A stretch of DNA of 35,010 nt from SAR202 cluster bacterium Casp-Chloro-G4 (GTDB lineage: Bacteria; Chloroflexota; Dehalococcoidia; Lucifugimonadales; JADFKI01). Each line of letters starts with the position of its first letter. Within the stretch, counting starts at the first letter, position 1. A model generated the notes under the pieces. The model saw nothing but the letters and a program-made list of their open reading frames with translations. It was not told where the DNA came from and made no database searches. A program made the translations under genes and the position numbers. Shown here piece by piece: positions 7,621 to 15,938 of this stretch. Location: the NCBI GenBank assembly GCA_002816705.1, contig MUCK01000003.1, positions 1-35,010 of the forward strand, written 5' to 3'.

Positions 7621-7911
7621 ATGGACCCTGCTGCGCTTGGCCCCTTTGAGTGGAGCGAACTAGGCAAACTACTGGTTTCGCTTTGGATGGTGGTTCTTTT
7701 CGTAGTCTTGATGGCTGCGAACATGATTGTAGGGCATAACTTTCTACCTTCATTCGTTATGTCCGGACACCTTCCCAACTACTGGCAAAAGGCCAGGATT
7801 GCCTTCTATTCCTTCGCGATCATTTGCTTCGGGCTGGCAATGTTCTTTCTCTACCGGGTGATTGATCTCGCGGGAATTCTCCGTAACTTTTGGGCCGATT
7901 ACTATATTTAG
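7621..7911 (+). CDS. Small two-helix membrane protein heading the ACIII operon
   Basis: I do not recognise this 96-residue protein. It has two hydrophobic segments, roughly residues 20-42 (LLVSLWMVVLFVVLMAANMI) and 61-84 (IAFYSFAIICFGLAMFFLYRV), joined by a loop with GHNFLPSFVMSGHLP. There is no cysteine-based cofactor motif. It begins at an ATG about 60 bases past the promoter, with GAGGCAAGG upstream, and is followed after 12 bases by the pentaheme cytochrome gene. Its position as first gene of the ACIII operon suggests an accessory or assembly subunit; that is inference from context only. Confidence 0.8.
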   Translation: MDPAALGPFEWSELGKLLVSLWMVVLFVVLMAANMIVGHNFLPSFVMSGHLPNYWQKARIAFYSFAIICFGLAMFFLYRVIDLAGILRNFWADYYI

Positions 7912-7923
7912 GGAACACCGACT

Positions 7924-8631
7924 TTGATACCTGGCGACTTTCAAGTCAAGAAGCCTACAAGTAAACAACTGGCTATATTCGGCACTCTTGGTGTCGTGGG
8001 CCTGGGTAGCTTCGTTGCTATTGCATTAGGGCTCACCTGGATTGTGTCTGCATGGCTAGGAATGCCAGTCATATTTGCTCACGACCAGGGCCCCACGCAA
8101 CCAATTGCATTCCCACATCCAACTCACGTTCAGGATTTGGGGTTGGACTGCACCTTCTGTCACAGGAATGTAACGGAGGGCGCCGCCGCCACCATACCCT
8201 CTGCTGGACTATGTCTGACCTGTCATCAGGTTGTAGGCGATGGTCTGGAGCAGATTGAAAATATGCGGGAGCAGGTCGCGGATGATCGACCCATCGATTG
8301 GGTGCGTGTGCATCGAGTCCCAGACCATGTACATTTCGTTCACGAAGCTCATATCAGAAGATTCTCAGGCGTGAAAACCGTTGTTGAGGAATGGACCGAT
8401 CCCAACGAGCAGGCTGGGGAAATCAGGTTGGGCGAGGCGCTGAGAATTGACCCCAGCGTATCAGTGGGTCAGACCATGGAGATTGCCGAGGCGCAGGTTT
8501 GCTCCGTCTGTCATGGCGATGTGGGCAGTATGGCTACGGTCGAACAGGTACGTCCCCTGAAGATGGGCGATTGCGTGGACTGTCACCGAGATAACGGTGC
8601 CCCGACTGACTGTACTACCTGTCATTATTAG
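7924..8631 (+). CDS. actA: Pentaheme c-type cytochrome, ActA-like subunit of alternative complex III
   Basis: The 235-residue protein has one N-terminal membrane helix (about residues 17-43) and five CXXCH heme sites at residues 76-80 (CTFCH), 97-101 (CLTCH), 193-197 (CSVCH), 217-221 (CVDCH) and 230-234 (CTTCH). Five hemes, one anchor and this operon position match ActA, which passes electrons within ACIII on the outer face of the membrane. The gene seems to start with TTG at 7924, as no ATG lies before the helix and the preceding gene stops at 7911; the site upstream (AGGGA) is modest. Extra His residues between hemes 2 and 3 (VRVHRVPDHVHFVHEAH) could serve as distal ligands. Confidence 0.9.
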   Translation: MIPGDFQVKKPTSKQLAIFGTLGVVGLGSFVAIALGLTWIVSAWLGMPVIFAHDQGPTQPIAFPHPTHVQDLGLDCTFCHRNVTEGAAATIPSAGLCLTCHQVVGDGLEQIENMREQVADDRPIDWVRVHRVPDHVHFVHEAHIRRFSGVKTVVEEWTDPNEQAGEIRLGEALRIDPSVSVGQTMEIAEAQVCSVCHGDVGSMATVEQVRPLKMGDCVDCHRDNGAPTDCTTCHY

Positions 8632-8665
8632 GATTAGGGTCATTTCTAGAGGCTTTATTTAGAGA

Positions 8666-10915
8666 ATGGCGATAACTCGAAGACAGTTTATGACCTATGT
8701 TGGTGGCTCTGCCGCAGGTGCGGTAGTGTTTCAGGCATGCGGCGTGCCGGCTGACGAATTGCTCGTGCAAGCGCCTGTCGAGATGCCTGAGGACCTGGTC
8801 ACCGGCCTGGACAACTGGTACGCCACTTTGTGCCGCCAGTGCTCAACCAGCGAGGGTATCGTTGTTAGAGTTATGGAAGGCCGCGCCAAGAAGGTCGAAG
8901 GCAACATCGACTACCCGATTAATCAGGGTAGCCATAGCGCCCGATGCGAGGCTGGCCTTCAAGCTCTCTACCACCCGGACAGGATTCGCGGGCCCATGGT
9001 TCGGGTTGGCGAGCGCGGGTCTGGGCAGTTCCGAGAGATTAGCTGGGAGGATGCCCTGGGGCGTCTGACCGAGCAACTCCAGAATATTCAAAACGACGGT
9101 AATCAGTCGTCGGTTGTTATGGCAACAGACCCGGTGGGTGGCCACCTTGGTGGAGTCGTTGAGCGGTTCGTATCCAAATACGGCGGACGACACATGGGTT
9201 ACGAGCCTATGGAACGCACCACCGTACGTCGCGCCATCAAGCATGTGTTTGGTCAGGATACGATGCCTGACTTCGATATTGAAAATTCCAATGTAGTCCT
9301 GTCCTTCGGGGCCGATTTCCTAAACACCTGGGGTTCGCCGGTTCGGCACGCCAGGGGATACGGCGAGTTTCGGCAGGGCGACCGCGAGCGTGGCGATTTC
9401 ATTCACGTCGATTCGCGCTTTTCTATGACGGCGGCCAACGCCGACAAGTGGGTTTTTGTTAATCCTGGTACTGAGGGTCTGCTGGCTTTAAGTATCGCTC
9501 AGGTCATCATTGACGAGGGTCTGGGTGACGCTGCCGCCGCGCAGGCGCTAACCAACAACGGAAGATTTAATCTGGGAGCATTTGCTCCAGACAATGTCGC
9601 TGGTGCGACTGGCGTATCCGCTGAGAGGATTCACGAGGTGGCGGTTCAGTTCGCCAGCCACGGTCCGTCGGTGGCCATTGGCGGAGGTTCCGCCGGCGCG
9701 CACACCAACGGTTTCGCCAACCTGGTTGCCATTTACTCGCTGAACCAACTTGTGGGCAGCGTGAATAAGCCGGGCGGGGTGATATTAAATCCGACGTCTC
9801 CGTTTAAGGACGTGCCGGTAACTGCCGGCGTGGACTCCTTCGCTGACTGGCACCGGCTTGCAGAAGAGATGCGCAACGGTGGGGTGCAGGTACTCATGGT
9901 CCGTGATGCGGACCTGTTCCACGGCCTGCCGCAAGCAACCGGTTTTAAAGGTGCTTCATTCAATGTGCCGCTGATTGTCAGCTTCTCGGGATTCATAGAC
10001 GACACAACGGCGATGTCTGACCTCGTGCTTCCTCAACACAACTCTCTGGAAGATTGGGGCAGCGACATTCCGGATGCTGGTCCCGGCTACCAGACTGTAG
10101 GGTTTCAGCAGCCGGTCGTCAGGCCTTTCTTTGAGCACAGAGGCGAGCACCTGGGAACCAGGAATTTTGGGGATACACTGATGGCAGTTGCCCTGGGTCT
10201 GGAAATGGACCTGGAATTGCCTGGTGATACATTCCAGGACGTACTGAAAGACGGTGCTCGTCAGTTGTTCGAGGAGAACAGAGGCTCCGTCAAGGCCGTT
10301 ACGTTCGAGGGTTTCTGGAACGGGTTGCTACAGCGGGGCGGTTGGTGGGACGATTCGAAAAAGGAAACTCATGTGTTTGCTGCTTCACCCCTAGTGGAAG
10401 TCCCGCAGGCCAGTTTCAGTAACAGAGATTTTTACCTGATGCCTTTTGCCACAACGGGGATTGGCGATGGCAGAGGCGCGGCGCTGCCTTGGATGCAGGC
10501 TACGCCTGACCCTATTACGTCTGCCACCTGGCAAACGTGGGTTGAGATTAACATGCACACTGCCGAGGAACTCGGCATTAGCGAGGGCGACGTCGTCAGA
10601 ATAACGTCGGACGCCGGGAGTATCGAAGCGCTGGCTTACCCGCATCCCGGAGTTTCGCCGAACGTTGTGGCTGTGCCGGTTGGGCAAGGTCATATCGCAG
10701 GCGGCAGGTACGCGAAGGATCGTGGCTCGAACGTTTACTCCATATTGGACGCTAGTTCGGATTCAACAACTGGCGCGCTCGCTTGGGCTGCGACAAAGGT
10801 GGACATCGTTAAAACCGGTGAGTGGAAACGGGTTCCCAAGCTCGAGAACACCGTTACAGAGCCACCACGGGACGATGAGCGACTTATTATCGAGATAACT
10901 CCGCTGGACAGCTAA
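8666..10915 (+). CDS. actB: Molybdopterin-oxidoreductase-like large subunit, ActB N-terminal part (ActB1) as a separate gene
   Basis: The 749-residue protein resembles the molybdopterin-dependent oxidoreductase fold and corresponds to the N-terminal half of ActB. It begins with a Tat-type signal (TRRQFMTYVGG) running into a possible lipobox ending at Cys25 (VFQAC). The usual N-terminal Fe-S motif is degraded: CRQCSTSEG keeps Cys56 and Cys59 but lacks the third Cys, and the fourth appears shifted (SARCEAG, Cys94). I see no clear Mo-ligand Cys/Sec. This fits ActB1 of known ACIII, which carries no molybdenum. In many bacteria ActB is one fused protein of about 1,000 residues; here the Fe-S half is the next gene, 62 bases downstream. 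It probably acts as a structural part of the extracytoplasmic arm. Confidence 0.88.
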   Translation: MAITRRQFMTYVGGSAAGAVVFQACGVPADELLVQAPVEMPEDLVTGLDNWYATLCRQCSTSEGIVVRVMEGRAKKVEGNIDYPINQGSHSARCEAGLQALYHPDRIRGPMVRVGERGSGQFREISWEDALGRLTEQLQNIQNDGNQSSVVMATDPVGGHLGGVVERFVSKYGGRHMGYEPMERTTVRRAIKHVFGQDTMPDFDIENSNVVLSFGADFLNTWGSPVRHARGYGEFRQGDRERGDFIHVDSRFSMTAANADKWVFVNPGTEGLLALSIAQVIIDEGLGDAAAAQALTNNGRFNLGAFAPDNVAGATGVSAERIHEVAVQFASHGPSVAIGGGSAGAHTNGFANLVAIYSLNQLVGSVNKPGGVILNPTSPFKDVPVTAGVDSFADWHRLAEEMRNGGVQVLMVRDADLFHGLPQATGFKGASFNVPLIVSFSGFIDDTTAMSDLVLPQHNSLEDWGSDIPDAGPGYQTVGFQQPVVRPFFEHRGEHLGTRNFGDTLMAVALGLEMDLELPGDTFQDVLKDGARQLFEENRGSVKAVTFEGFWNGLLQRGGWWDDSKKETHVFAASPLVEVPQASFSNRDFYLMPFATTGIGDGRGAALPWMQATPDPITSATWQTWVEINMHTAEELGISEGDVVRITSDAGSIEALAYPHPGVSPNVVAVPVGQGHIAGGRYAKDRGSNVYSILDASSDSTTGALAWAATKVDIVKTGEWKRVPKLENTVTEPPRDDERLIIEITPLDS

Positions 10916-10977
10916 AGCGGGTGACAAGTAGACCGTAGGGGCCCGGGCGTGAAGAAGGGTTACCGGAGGAACTGGGT

Positions 10978-11736
10978 ATGGCAGAGAATAAATGGGGAAT
11001 GATCGTCGATATCGACAAGTGTATCGGCTGTCAGGCGTGCGTTGTTGCATGCCAGTCCGAAAACAATATCCCCATTAACGAGGAAGGCCACTTCAACCAG
11101 CGACGTGCTATCGAATGGATTCGAATAGAACGCTACTGGGAAGGGGAGTTCCCCAATGTTAGGGCTCGCTTTGTTCCTGTGTTCTGTCAACAGTGCGATG
11201 ACGCTCCATGTGAGCCCGTATGCCCTGTATACGCGACGTATCACAACAGCGAAGGCCTGAATGTTCAGGTCTACAACCGCTGCATTGGCACCAGGTTCTG
11301 CGCCAACAACTGCCCATATCAGGCAAGGTTCTTCAATTTCTGGGAGCCTGAGTGGCCTGAGAGCCTTAAAAATCAGCTAAACCCGGATGTCACCGTGCGA
11401 AGCAGGGGCATCATGGAAAAGTGCACCTTCTGTATTCAGCGAATTCGTCGCTCGACTCGAGAGGCCGCCAAGGATGGCCAAGAGGTCGAAGACGGCGATA
11501 GGGGTATGAGTCCGGCTTGCGTGAACGCTTGCCCGACCCATGCGCTAACGTTCGGTAACCTTGATGACTCAGATAGCGCGATTTCAAAACAGTCCAAAGA
11601 GGAGCTCAAGCAGCCTGCCGGATCGCGTCCTGGCGGCAGAGGCTACCATATGCTTGAGCATTTGGGCACACATCCTAATGTTGTATACCTAAAGAAGGTC
11701 GACAAGACGGCCGAGGAACATGAGGTTCATGGCTAG
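10978..11736 (+). CDS. Four-cluster ferredoxin-type subunit, ActB C-terminal part (ActB2) as a separate gene
   Basis: This 252-residue protein carries the Fe-S chain of ACIII. Cluster groups visible are Cys15/18/21/25 (CIGCQACVVAC), Cys70/73/78/82 (CQQCDDAPCEPVC), Cys102/108/112 (CIGTRFCANNC) and Cys149/152 with Cys181/185. In the third group Thr105 stands where the second Cys would be, leaving three ligands, as expected for the [3Fe-4S] cluster of ActB-type proteins. There is no signal peptide, so export probably depends on the Tat signal of the preceding subunit (inference). GGAGGAA lies upstream of the ATG. It overlaps the next gene by 8-17 bases depending on the start chosen there. Confidence 0.92.
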   Translation: MAENKWGMIVDIDKCIGCQACVVACQSENNIPINEEGHFNQRRAIEWIRIERYWEGEFPNVRARFVPVFCQQCDDAPCEPVCPVYATYHNSEGLNVQVYNRCIGTRFCANNCPYQARFFNFWEPEWPESLKNQLNPDVTVRSRGIMEKCTFCIQRIRRSTREAAKDGQEVEDGDRGMSPACVNACPTHALTFGNLDDSDSAISKQSKEELKQPAGSRPGGRGYHMLEHLGTHPNVVYLKKVDKTAEEHEVHG

Positions 11737-13177
11737 TCACAACGCCAGCGGTCATAACGAAGAGCATCATGCAGAAGGTATGTATGTGCCGTTCACTTCC
11801 CAAAGGGAGGTGGTGAACGACCTCGTAACCAAACATGACAAGATCAGCGACAAGTGGTTGAGCGGTGTAGCTGCTGCTGGGTTTCTGCTAGTGCTTGGCG
11901 TCATCGGCTTTGTGATGAGGGTAAATGACGGCGTGAGTGACAGGATGGTGTGGGCCTACTACGCCATGATGTTTAGCTTCATTCTCACAACCGCGTCAGC
12001 CGCGCCGATGGTCGCGATTGCGCCCAGGTTGGCAAACGCACATTGGCGTAGGCCAGTCTCCCGTGTAGCTGAACTCTGGTCGGCTGCTGGTATTTTCAGT
12101 CTTTTGCTGTTTATTCCCATGCTGTGGATATTGCCGCCGCTAACCGACGGACGCCGTAGCCTTTGGTTTTATAACTCCGACGACCCGTTCTTTAGCAAGG
12201 TGCCGGTGTATTCCCCGCATATATGGACTACGGCAGCTCTACTGTCGTTAGCAGCGCTTGGCATTATGCTGCTTTGGCTATCAGCAATGCCGGATCTTGC
12301 CCTGATGCGTGAGCATAGTACCGGGTGGAAGCAGAAATGGTCCGCTCGTCTTTCCGGACGATGGATTGGGACCACGGAACAATGGAATATGCTTCACCAT
12401 CGCATGGGCATTGTTGGCGCGTTATATTTCATGATGCTGGTGTTTGTGCACTACTTGGTGAGCACGGACTTTCTGATGACGCTGGTGCCAGGCTGGATAG
12501 ACTCGCTTTATCCGCTGACTCACGCTGCTAACTCATTGCAGGCAGGCGTCGCAACTGTAATTTTGACCATGTTCTTCCTTCGAAAATTCGGAGGGTACGA
12601 GGACTACTTTACATTGGACCAGTTCTGGGCGATGAGCAAGCTGCTCTTTGCTTTGTCCTTGTTGTGGTTCTGGTTCTGGTTCTCTAGCTTTAATGTCTTC
12701 TGGTACGGAAAGAAGCCTAGTGAGCAGGCCGTTCTTAAATATCTCATGGTTGGGTCTTATCAGCCTGCGTTCATGGCGGGTTTCATACTAAGCTTTGTGA
12801 CACCGCTTCTGGTGATGATGTGGAACCGCGTTCGAAAGAGCTTCTGGGGTCCTACTATTATGTCGGTCGCCGTTCTCGCCGGGACCTTCTTCGACAGGCT
12901 TCGTCTATACGTGGCGGCCTGGTCTTACCCGGGCGTTGGTGATTACAGGGTGGACAAGCACGAGATACCTTTTGATTCGATACCCGCGGCTAATATGCCC
13001 GGTGTCCCGGATGTATTGATCGTGCTCGGAGTAATTGGGGGCGCAGTGCTGTTCTATTTGCTCGCCGCCAGGTTGATTCCACCCGTAAGCATATGGGAAC
13101 AAAAAGAGTTAATGCTTTACAAATTGCACAAGGCATATCATCGAACTGAAGTCCTCGTGCTGGGCAAACCTAGATAA
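11720..13177 (+). CDS. actF: NrfD/PsrC-family membrane subunit, ActF-like
   Basis: A polytopic protein of 485 residues with about ten hydrophobic segments. It belongs to the NrfD/PsrC family: WRRPVSRVAELWSAAGIF after the second helix is a family hallmark. The FIPMLWILPPL segment followed by a long SDDPFFSKVPVYSPHI loop resembles ActF more than ActC. It would bind quinol and may help proton movement across the membrane. The start is uncertain: ATG at 11720 overlaps the Fe-S gene, and ATG at 11729 (MASHNASG) is an equally good choice with GAGG just upstream. The hydrophilic N terminus is His-rich (HNASGHNEEHH). The ActF/ActC assignment is by eye. Confidence 0.85.
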   Translation: MRFMASHNASGHNEEHHAEGMYVPFTSQREVVNDLVTKHDKISDKWLSGVAAAGFLLVLGVIGFVMRVNDGVSDRMVWAYYAMMFSFILTTASAAPMVAIAPRLANAHWRRPVSRVAELWSAAGIFSLLLFIPMLWILPPLTDGRRSLWFYNSDDPFFSKVPVYSPHIWTTAALLSLAALGIMLLWLSAMPDLALMREHSTGWKQKWSARLSGRWIGTTEQWNMLHHRMGIVGALYFMMLVFVHYLVSTDFLMTLVPGWIDSLYPLTHAANSLQAGVATVILTMFFLRKFGGYEDYFTLDQFWAMSKLLFALSLLWFWFWFSSFNVFWYGKKPSEQAVLKYLMVGSYQPAFMAGFILSFVTPLLVMMWNRVRKSFWGPTIMSVAVLAGTFFDRLRLYVAAWSYPGVGDYRVDKHEIPFDSIPAANMPGVPDVLIVLGVIGGAVLFYLLAARLIPPVSIWEQKELMLYKLHKAYHRTEVLVLGKPR

Positions 13178-13210
13178 TTCAAAACATGCCGAGGGTGGAG
13201 TAGCTGCTAA

Positions 13211-14590
13211 ATGCAGGAACACGTCCAACTTAGTCAGAAAAAGATAAACGACGATCTCCTGGCCGGCGTATTAGGTATGCCCAAGTGGTGGCTCGGGGCA
13301 GTCGGATTCCTGTTGCTTGTTATTGCCACAGGAATTGGCGCTTATGGCTATGAGATAAATAAGGGTCTCGGCGTTACTGGCCTTAACAGGCCGGTTTTGT
13401 GGGGATTCTACATCACCAATTTCGTCTTCTGGATTGGTATTAGCCACGCCGGTATTATGATTTCCGCTATTCTGCGCCTCACTCAGGCTGAGTGGCGTAG
13501 GCCAGTTACGCGCGTAGCTGAAGTTATGACGATATTCTCGCTGATGGCAGCGCTGTCCAACATCATGTTCCACGTTGGCAGGCCGTGGAGGCTGTTCTGG
13601 GTTTACCCTTACGACTTCTCTCGCGGCCTTTTCATGAACATTCGCTCTCCCTTTGTCTGGGACCCCAGCGCCGTGATGACCTACCTGATCGGTAGTACTC
13701 TATTCGTTTATGTCGCCCTTATACCGGACATCGCAGTCGTCCGGGACAGGGCAACGGGCAAGTTTGCGCCGAAGATATACGGCATGCTTTGCCTGGGTTG
13801 GCGCGGTACGCCAAGGCAATGGAAGCTACAGGCAATCGCCGGTATTTTGCTTTCAGCGTTGGTCCTGCCGGTGTTCGTTTCTGTTCACAGCATAGTCTCT
13901 TGGGACTTCGCCGTGGCCATTGGAGTAGAAGGCTGGCACTCGACGATCTTTGCGCCATACTTCATCATTGGAGCCATTCACTCTGGAGTGTCTGCGGTTG
14001 CCATGATTATGGCTCTGGCCATGTGGATGTGGAAGCTGGACAACTATCTCCGCCCAGACCATTTCGACGCTATCGGTAGGCTTCTTATCGTTGTCGCCAC
14101 TACCTGGTTCTTCTTCTTCTTCGTGGAGTGGATATTCGCGCTGTACACGTTGGAGTCGCCTGAATTGGCCCTAAGGGAATTGCAGGTCTTCCAGGCGCCA
14201 TATATGTGGCTTTTCTTAGCGTTCTTGCTTACGTCGTTCTTCATTCCTGTGCCGATGTGGCTTTTCAAAAGCGTTAGACGTAGCCCTGGGCTGATGTTCC
14301 TCTCTACGATACTTGTCAACATCGGCATGTGGCTTGAACGCTTCCTGATTATTATTCCAGGGCTAGCCCGAAGGCAGCCTTTGCAGTTCGATTGGGGTAG
14401 TTATCACCCCAGTATTGTTGAAATACTGGTCGTTGCTGAGACCTTTGCGTTCGTTGCATTGGGAATGCTTCTCTTCTCGAAGTTCTTCCCTATTATTCCT
14501 ATCTTCGACATGAAAGAGGGAATGCAGGTCCGTGAGGAAATTAAGATTGGCCGTCGTATCGTGCCAGCAAGCATACGGGAAACGCCGTAA
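13211..14590 (+). CDS. actC: NrfD/PsrC-family membrane subunit, ActC-like
   Basis: A 459-residue polytopic protein, about ten hydrophobic segments. Conserved ActC-type features are visible: WGFYITNFVFWIGISHAGIM, LTQAEWRRPVTRVAEVMTIF, FHVGRPWRLFWVYP, then IRSPFVWDPSAV and ALIPDIAVVRDRA. In known ACIII structures the corresponding region forms the quinol site near the [3Fe-4S] cluster (family knowledge). It is a paralogue of the preceding gene, and both share the WRRPV-[ST]-RVAE element. In many genomes actC precedes and actF follows actD-actE; here the two NrfD genes are adjacent with the ActF-like one first. The start ATG lies 33 bases after the previous stop, with GAGGGTGGAG upstream. Confidence 0.9.
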   Translation: MQEHVQLSQKKINDDLLAGVLGMPKWWLGAVGFLLLVIATGIGAYGYEINKGLGVTGLNRPVLWGFYITNFVFWIGISHAGIMISAILRLTQAEWRRPVTRVAEVMTIFSLMAALSNIMFHVGRPWRLFWVYPYDFSRGLFMNIRSPFVWDPSAVMTYLIGSTLFVYVALIPDIAVVRDRATGKFAPKIYGMLCLGWRGTPRQWKLQAIAGILLSALVLPVFVSVHSIVSWDFAVAIGVEGWHSTIFAPYFIIGAIHSGVSAVAMIMALAMWMWKLDNYLRPDHFDAIGRLLIVVATTWFFFFFVEWIFALYTLESPELALRELQVFQAPYMWLFLAFLLTSFFIPVPMWLFKSVRRSPGLMFLSTILVNIGMWLERFLIIIPGLARRQPLQFDWGSYHPSIVEILVVAETFAFVALGMLLFSKFFPIIPIFDMKEGMQVREEIKIGRRIVPASIRETP

Positions 14591-14638
14591 ACCTTCGATT
14601 AAACGATTAAGAACCAATTATTAGGACGGGGCTCAATT

Positions 14639-15163
14639 ATGGCGAAAAGAAGTGTATTGGGACTGTTTACGGAGGAGCAGGTGGATGAGGCCGGAGACGC
14701 CTTGGAAGCCTTGGCCTCTGCCGGATACACGACCACCGAATACGAGGTACTAACGGGAACGCCTTATCCAGAAGGGACTTTTGGAGAGGCGGAACCCAAA
14801 CACAAGTTGTTCCGATGGCCGCTTACCGGGGCCGCGTGCGGATTCATCATCGGCCTCGTCTTGACGGCAGGTTCGCAGTTGGCATTCCCTCTGGTCACTG
14901 GCGGCAAGCCAATTCTATCCATCCCTCCCATGGCAATCATCATGTATGAGGGCACCATGTTGGGCGCCATCATATTTACGATCATTGGTATACTCCTGGA
15001 ATCCAGGCTTCCCCGATTGTTCATGGGCGCCTATGACAAGCGCATCACCGAAGGTTACATCGGTGTTACCGTGACGACGGAAGAGGACAGGATTCCTCGG
15101 GCGGAAGAGGTCTTAAAGCAGTCGGGGGCTGGAGATATCACAAGAGGCTGGGAGAGCAAGTAG
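14639..15163 (+). CDS. actD: ActD-like DUF3341 membrane subunit of alternative complex III
   Basis: The 174-residue protein fits the ActD/DUF3341 family: a soluble N-terminal domain (VLGLFTEEQVDEAGDALEAL), then two membrane helices at about 60-83 (WPLTGAACGFIIGLVLTAG) and 97-121, with a cytoplasmic tail containing RLFMGAYDKRITEGYIGV. Length is typical. ActD holds the membrane arm on the cytoplasmic side and carries no cofactor. GGACGGGG lies upstream of the ATG. The next gene begins only 4 bases after its stop. Confidence 0.9.
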   Translation: MAKRSVLGLFTEEQVDEAGDALEALASAGYTTTEYEVLTGTPYPEGTFGEAEPKHKLFRWPLTGAACGFIIGLVLTAGSQLAFPLVTGGKPILSIPPMAIIMYEGTMLGAIIFTIIGILLESRLPRLFMGAYDKRITEGYIGVTVTTEEDRIPRAEEVLKQSGAGDITRGWESK

Positions 15164-15167
15164 TTAG

Positions 15168-15854
15168 ATGACTTTCTCACTTGGCTGGAAGATGATTGGC
15201 CTGCGGAACCGTAAAACCGCAGTGTTGGGAGCGCTTCTTTTGGCGACCTTGCTTGCCACGGCCTGCTATAACACTGGCACAGGTGCGGTAAACGTAGGTG
15301 GAGCCATTAATTTCACGATGCCGGCGTTCCCAGAGACTGGCTCGCATTCCGTTGAGATGTGGACGGAAATGCACTTCCAACCGTCCTATCGTGTTCAAGA
15401 GGGGCCTAGGCTGTTGCCCCCAGAAGGATCGGTGCCGATATCCGGCGCGGAAATACTGCCGGTTAGTATGGATGCCTTCAAGGCGCTTGAGATTCCGCAA
15501 GAGTTTTCAGGGAACTACGATGATGCATCTGCATGGCGGACGTATCAGGTGAACTGTCTGGTGTGCCATGGTGGATTGCTTGATGGCAAAGGGCCAATAA
15601 CTACCCTGGTAGGATCGGACGGCAACCTCGCTTATGACAGGGGGCCATACCCTGCCGACCTGAGGTCAGACGCAACGAAAAACTCTACGGACGGAGAGTT
15701 GTTCGGCTTCATATCAGGCGGTGGCAGGCAGGGGTTGGCAGTACGTCTTCGCGGACGAGATTCCACCTCGCCTATGCCGGAGTACCGCAAGCTGTTAAGC
15801 GAAGAGGACCGCTGGGCACTGGTGCAGTTCCTACGGTCTAGAATAGGTCAGTAG
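15168..15854 (+). CDS. actE: Monoheme cytochrome c lipoprotein, ActE-like
   Basis: The 228-residue protein has a lipoprotein-type signal (GALLLATLLATAC, Cys33) and one heme site, CLVCH at 130-134. The likely distal ligand is Met203 in STSPMPEYR, with the terminal SEEDRWALVQFLRS helix usual for class I cytochromes c. ActE is the peripheral lipid-anchored monoheme subunit that hands electrons to a downstream carrier or oxidase. ATG at 15168 is used; ATG at 15192 (MIGLRNRK) gives a more usual signal-peptide length but has its purine-rich stretch directly abutting the start. It is the last gene of the operon before the terminator at 15883-15918. No terminal oxidase genes follow. Confidence 0.9.
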   Translation: MTFSLGWKMIGLRNRKTAVLGALLLATLLATACYNTGTGAVNVGGAINFTMPAFPETGSHSVEMWTEMHFQPSYRVQEGPRLLPPEGSVPISGAEILPVSMDAFKALEIPQEFSGNYDDASAWRTYQVNCLVCHGGLLDGKGPITTLVGSDGNLAYDRGPYPADLRSDATKNSTDGELFGFISGGGRQGLAVRLRGRDSTSPMPEYRKLLSEEDRWALVQFLRSRIGQ

Positions 15855-15882
15855 GCTTAAGCTGCGACAAAGTAATTAAATG

Positions 15883-15918
15883 AGACGAGGCAGTCGGATT
15901 CGACTGCCTCGTCTTTTT
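15883..15918 (+). terminator. Rho-independent terminator of the ACIII operon
   Basis: A perfect 14-bp stem (AGACGAGGCAGTCG paired with CGACTGCCTCGTCT) closes a four-base GATT loop and is followed by a run of T. It lies 28 bases past the actE stop. The convergent PIG-L gene ends at 15939, so it may also act in reverse, though the A run on its other side is weaker. Confidence 0.92.
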
Positions 15919-15938
15919 GCGTACGACGATTAGGCCCA

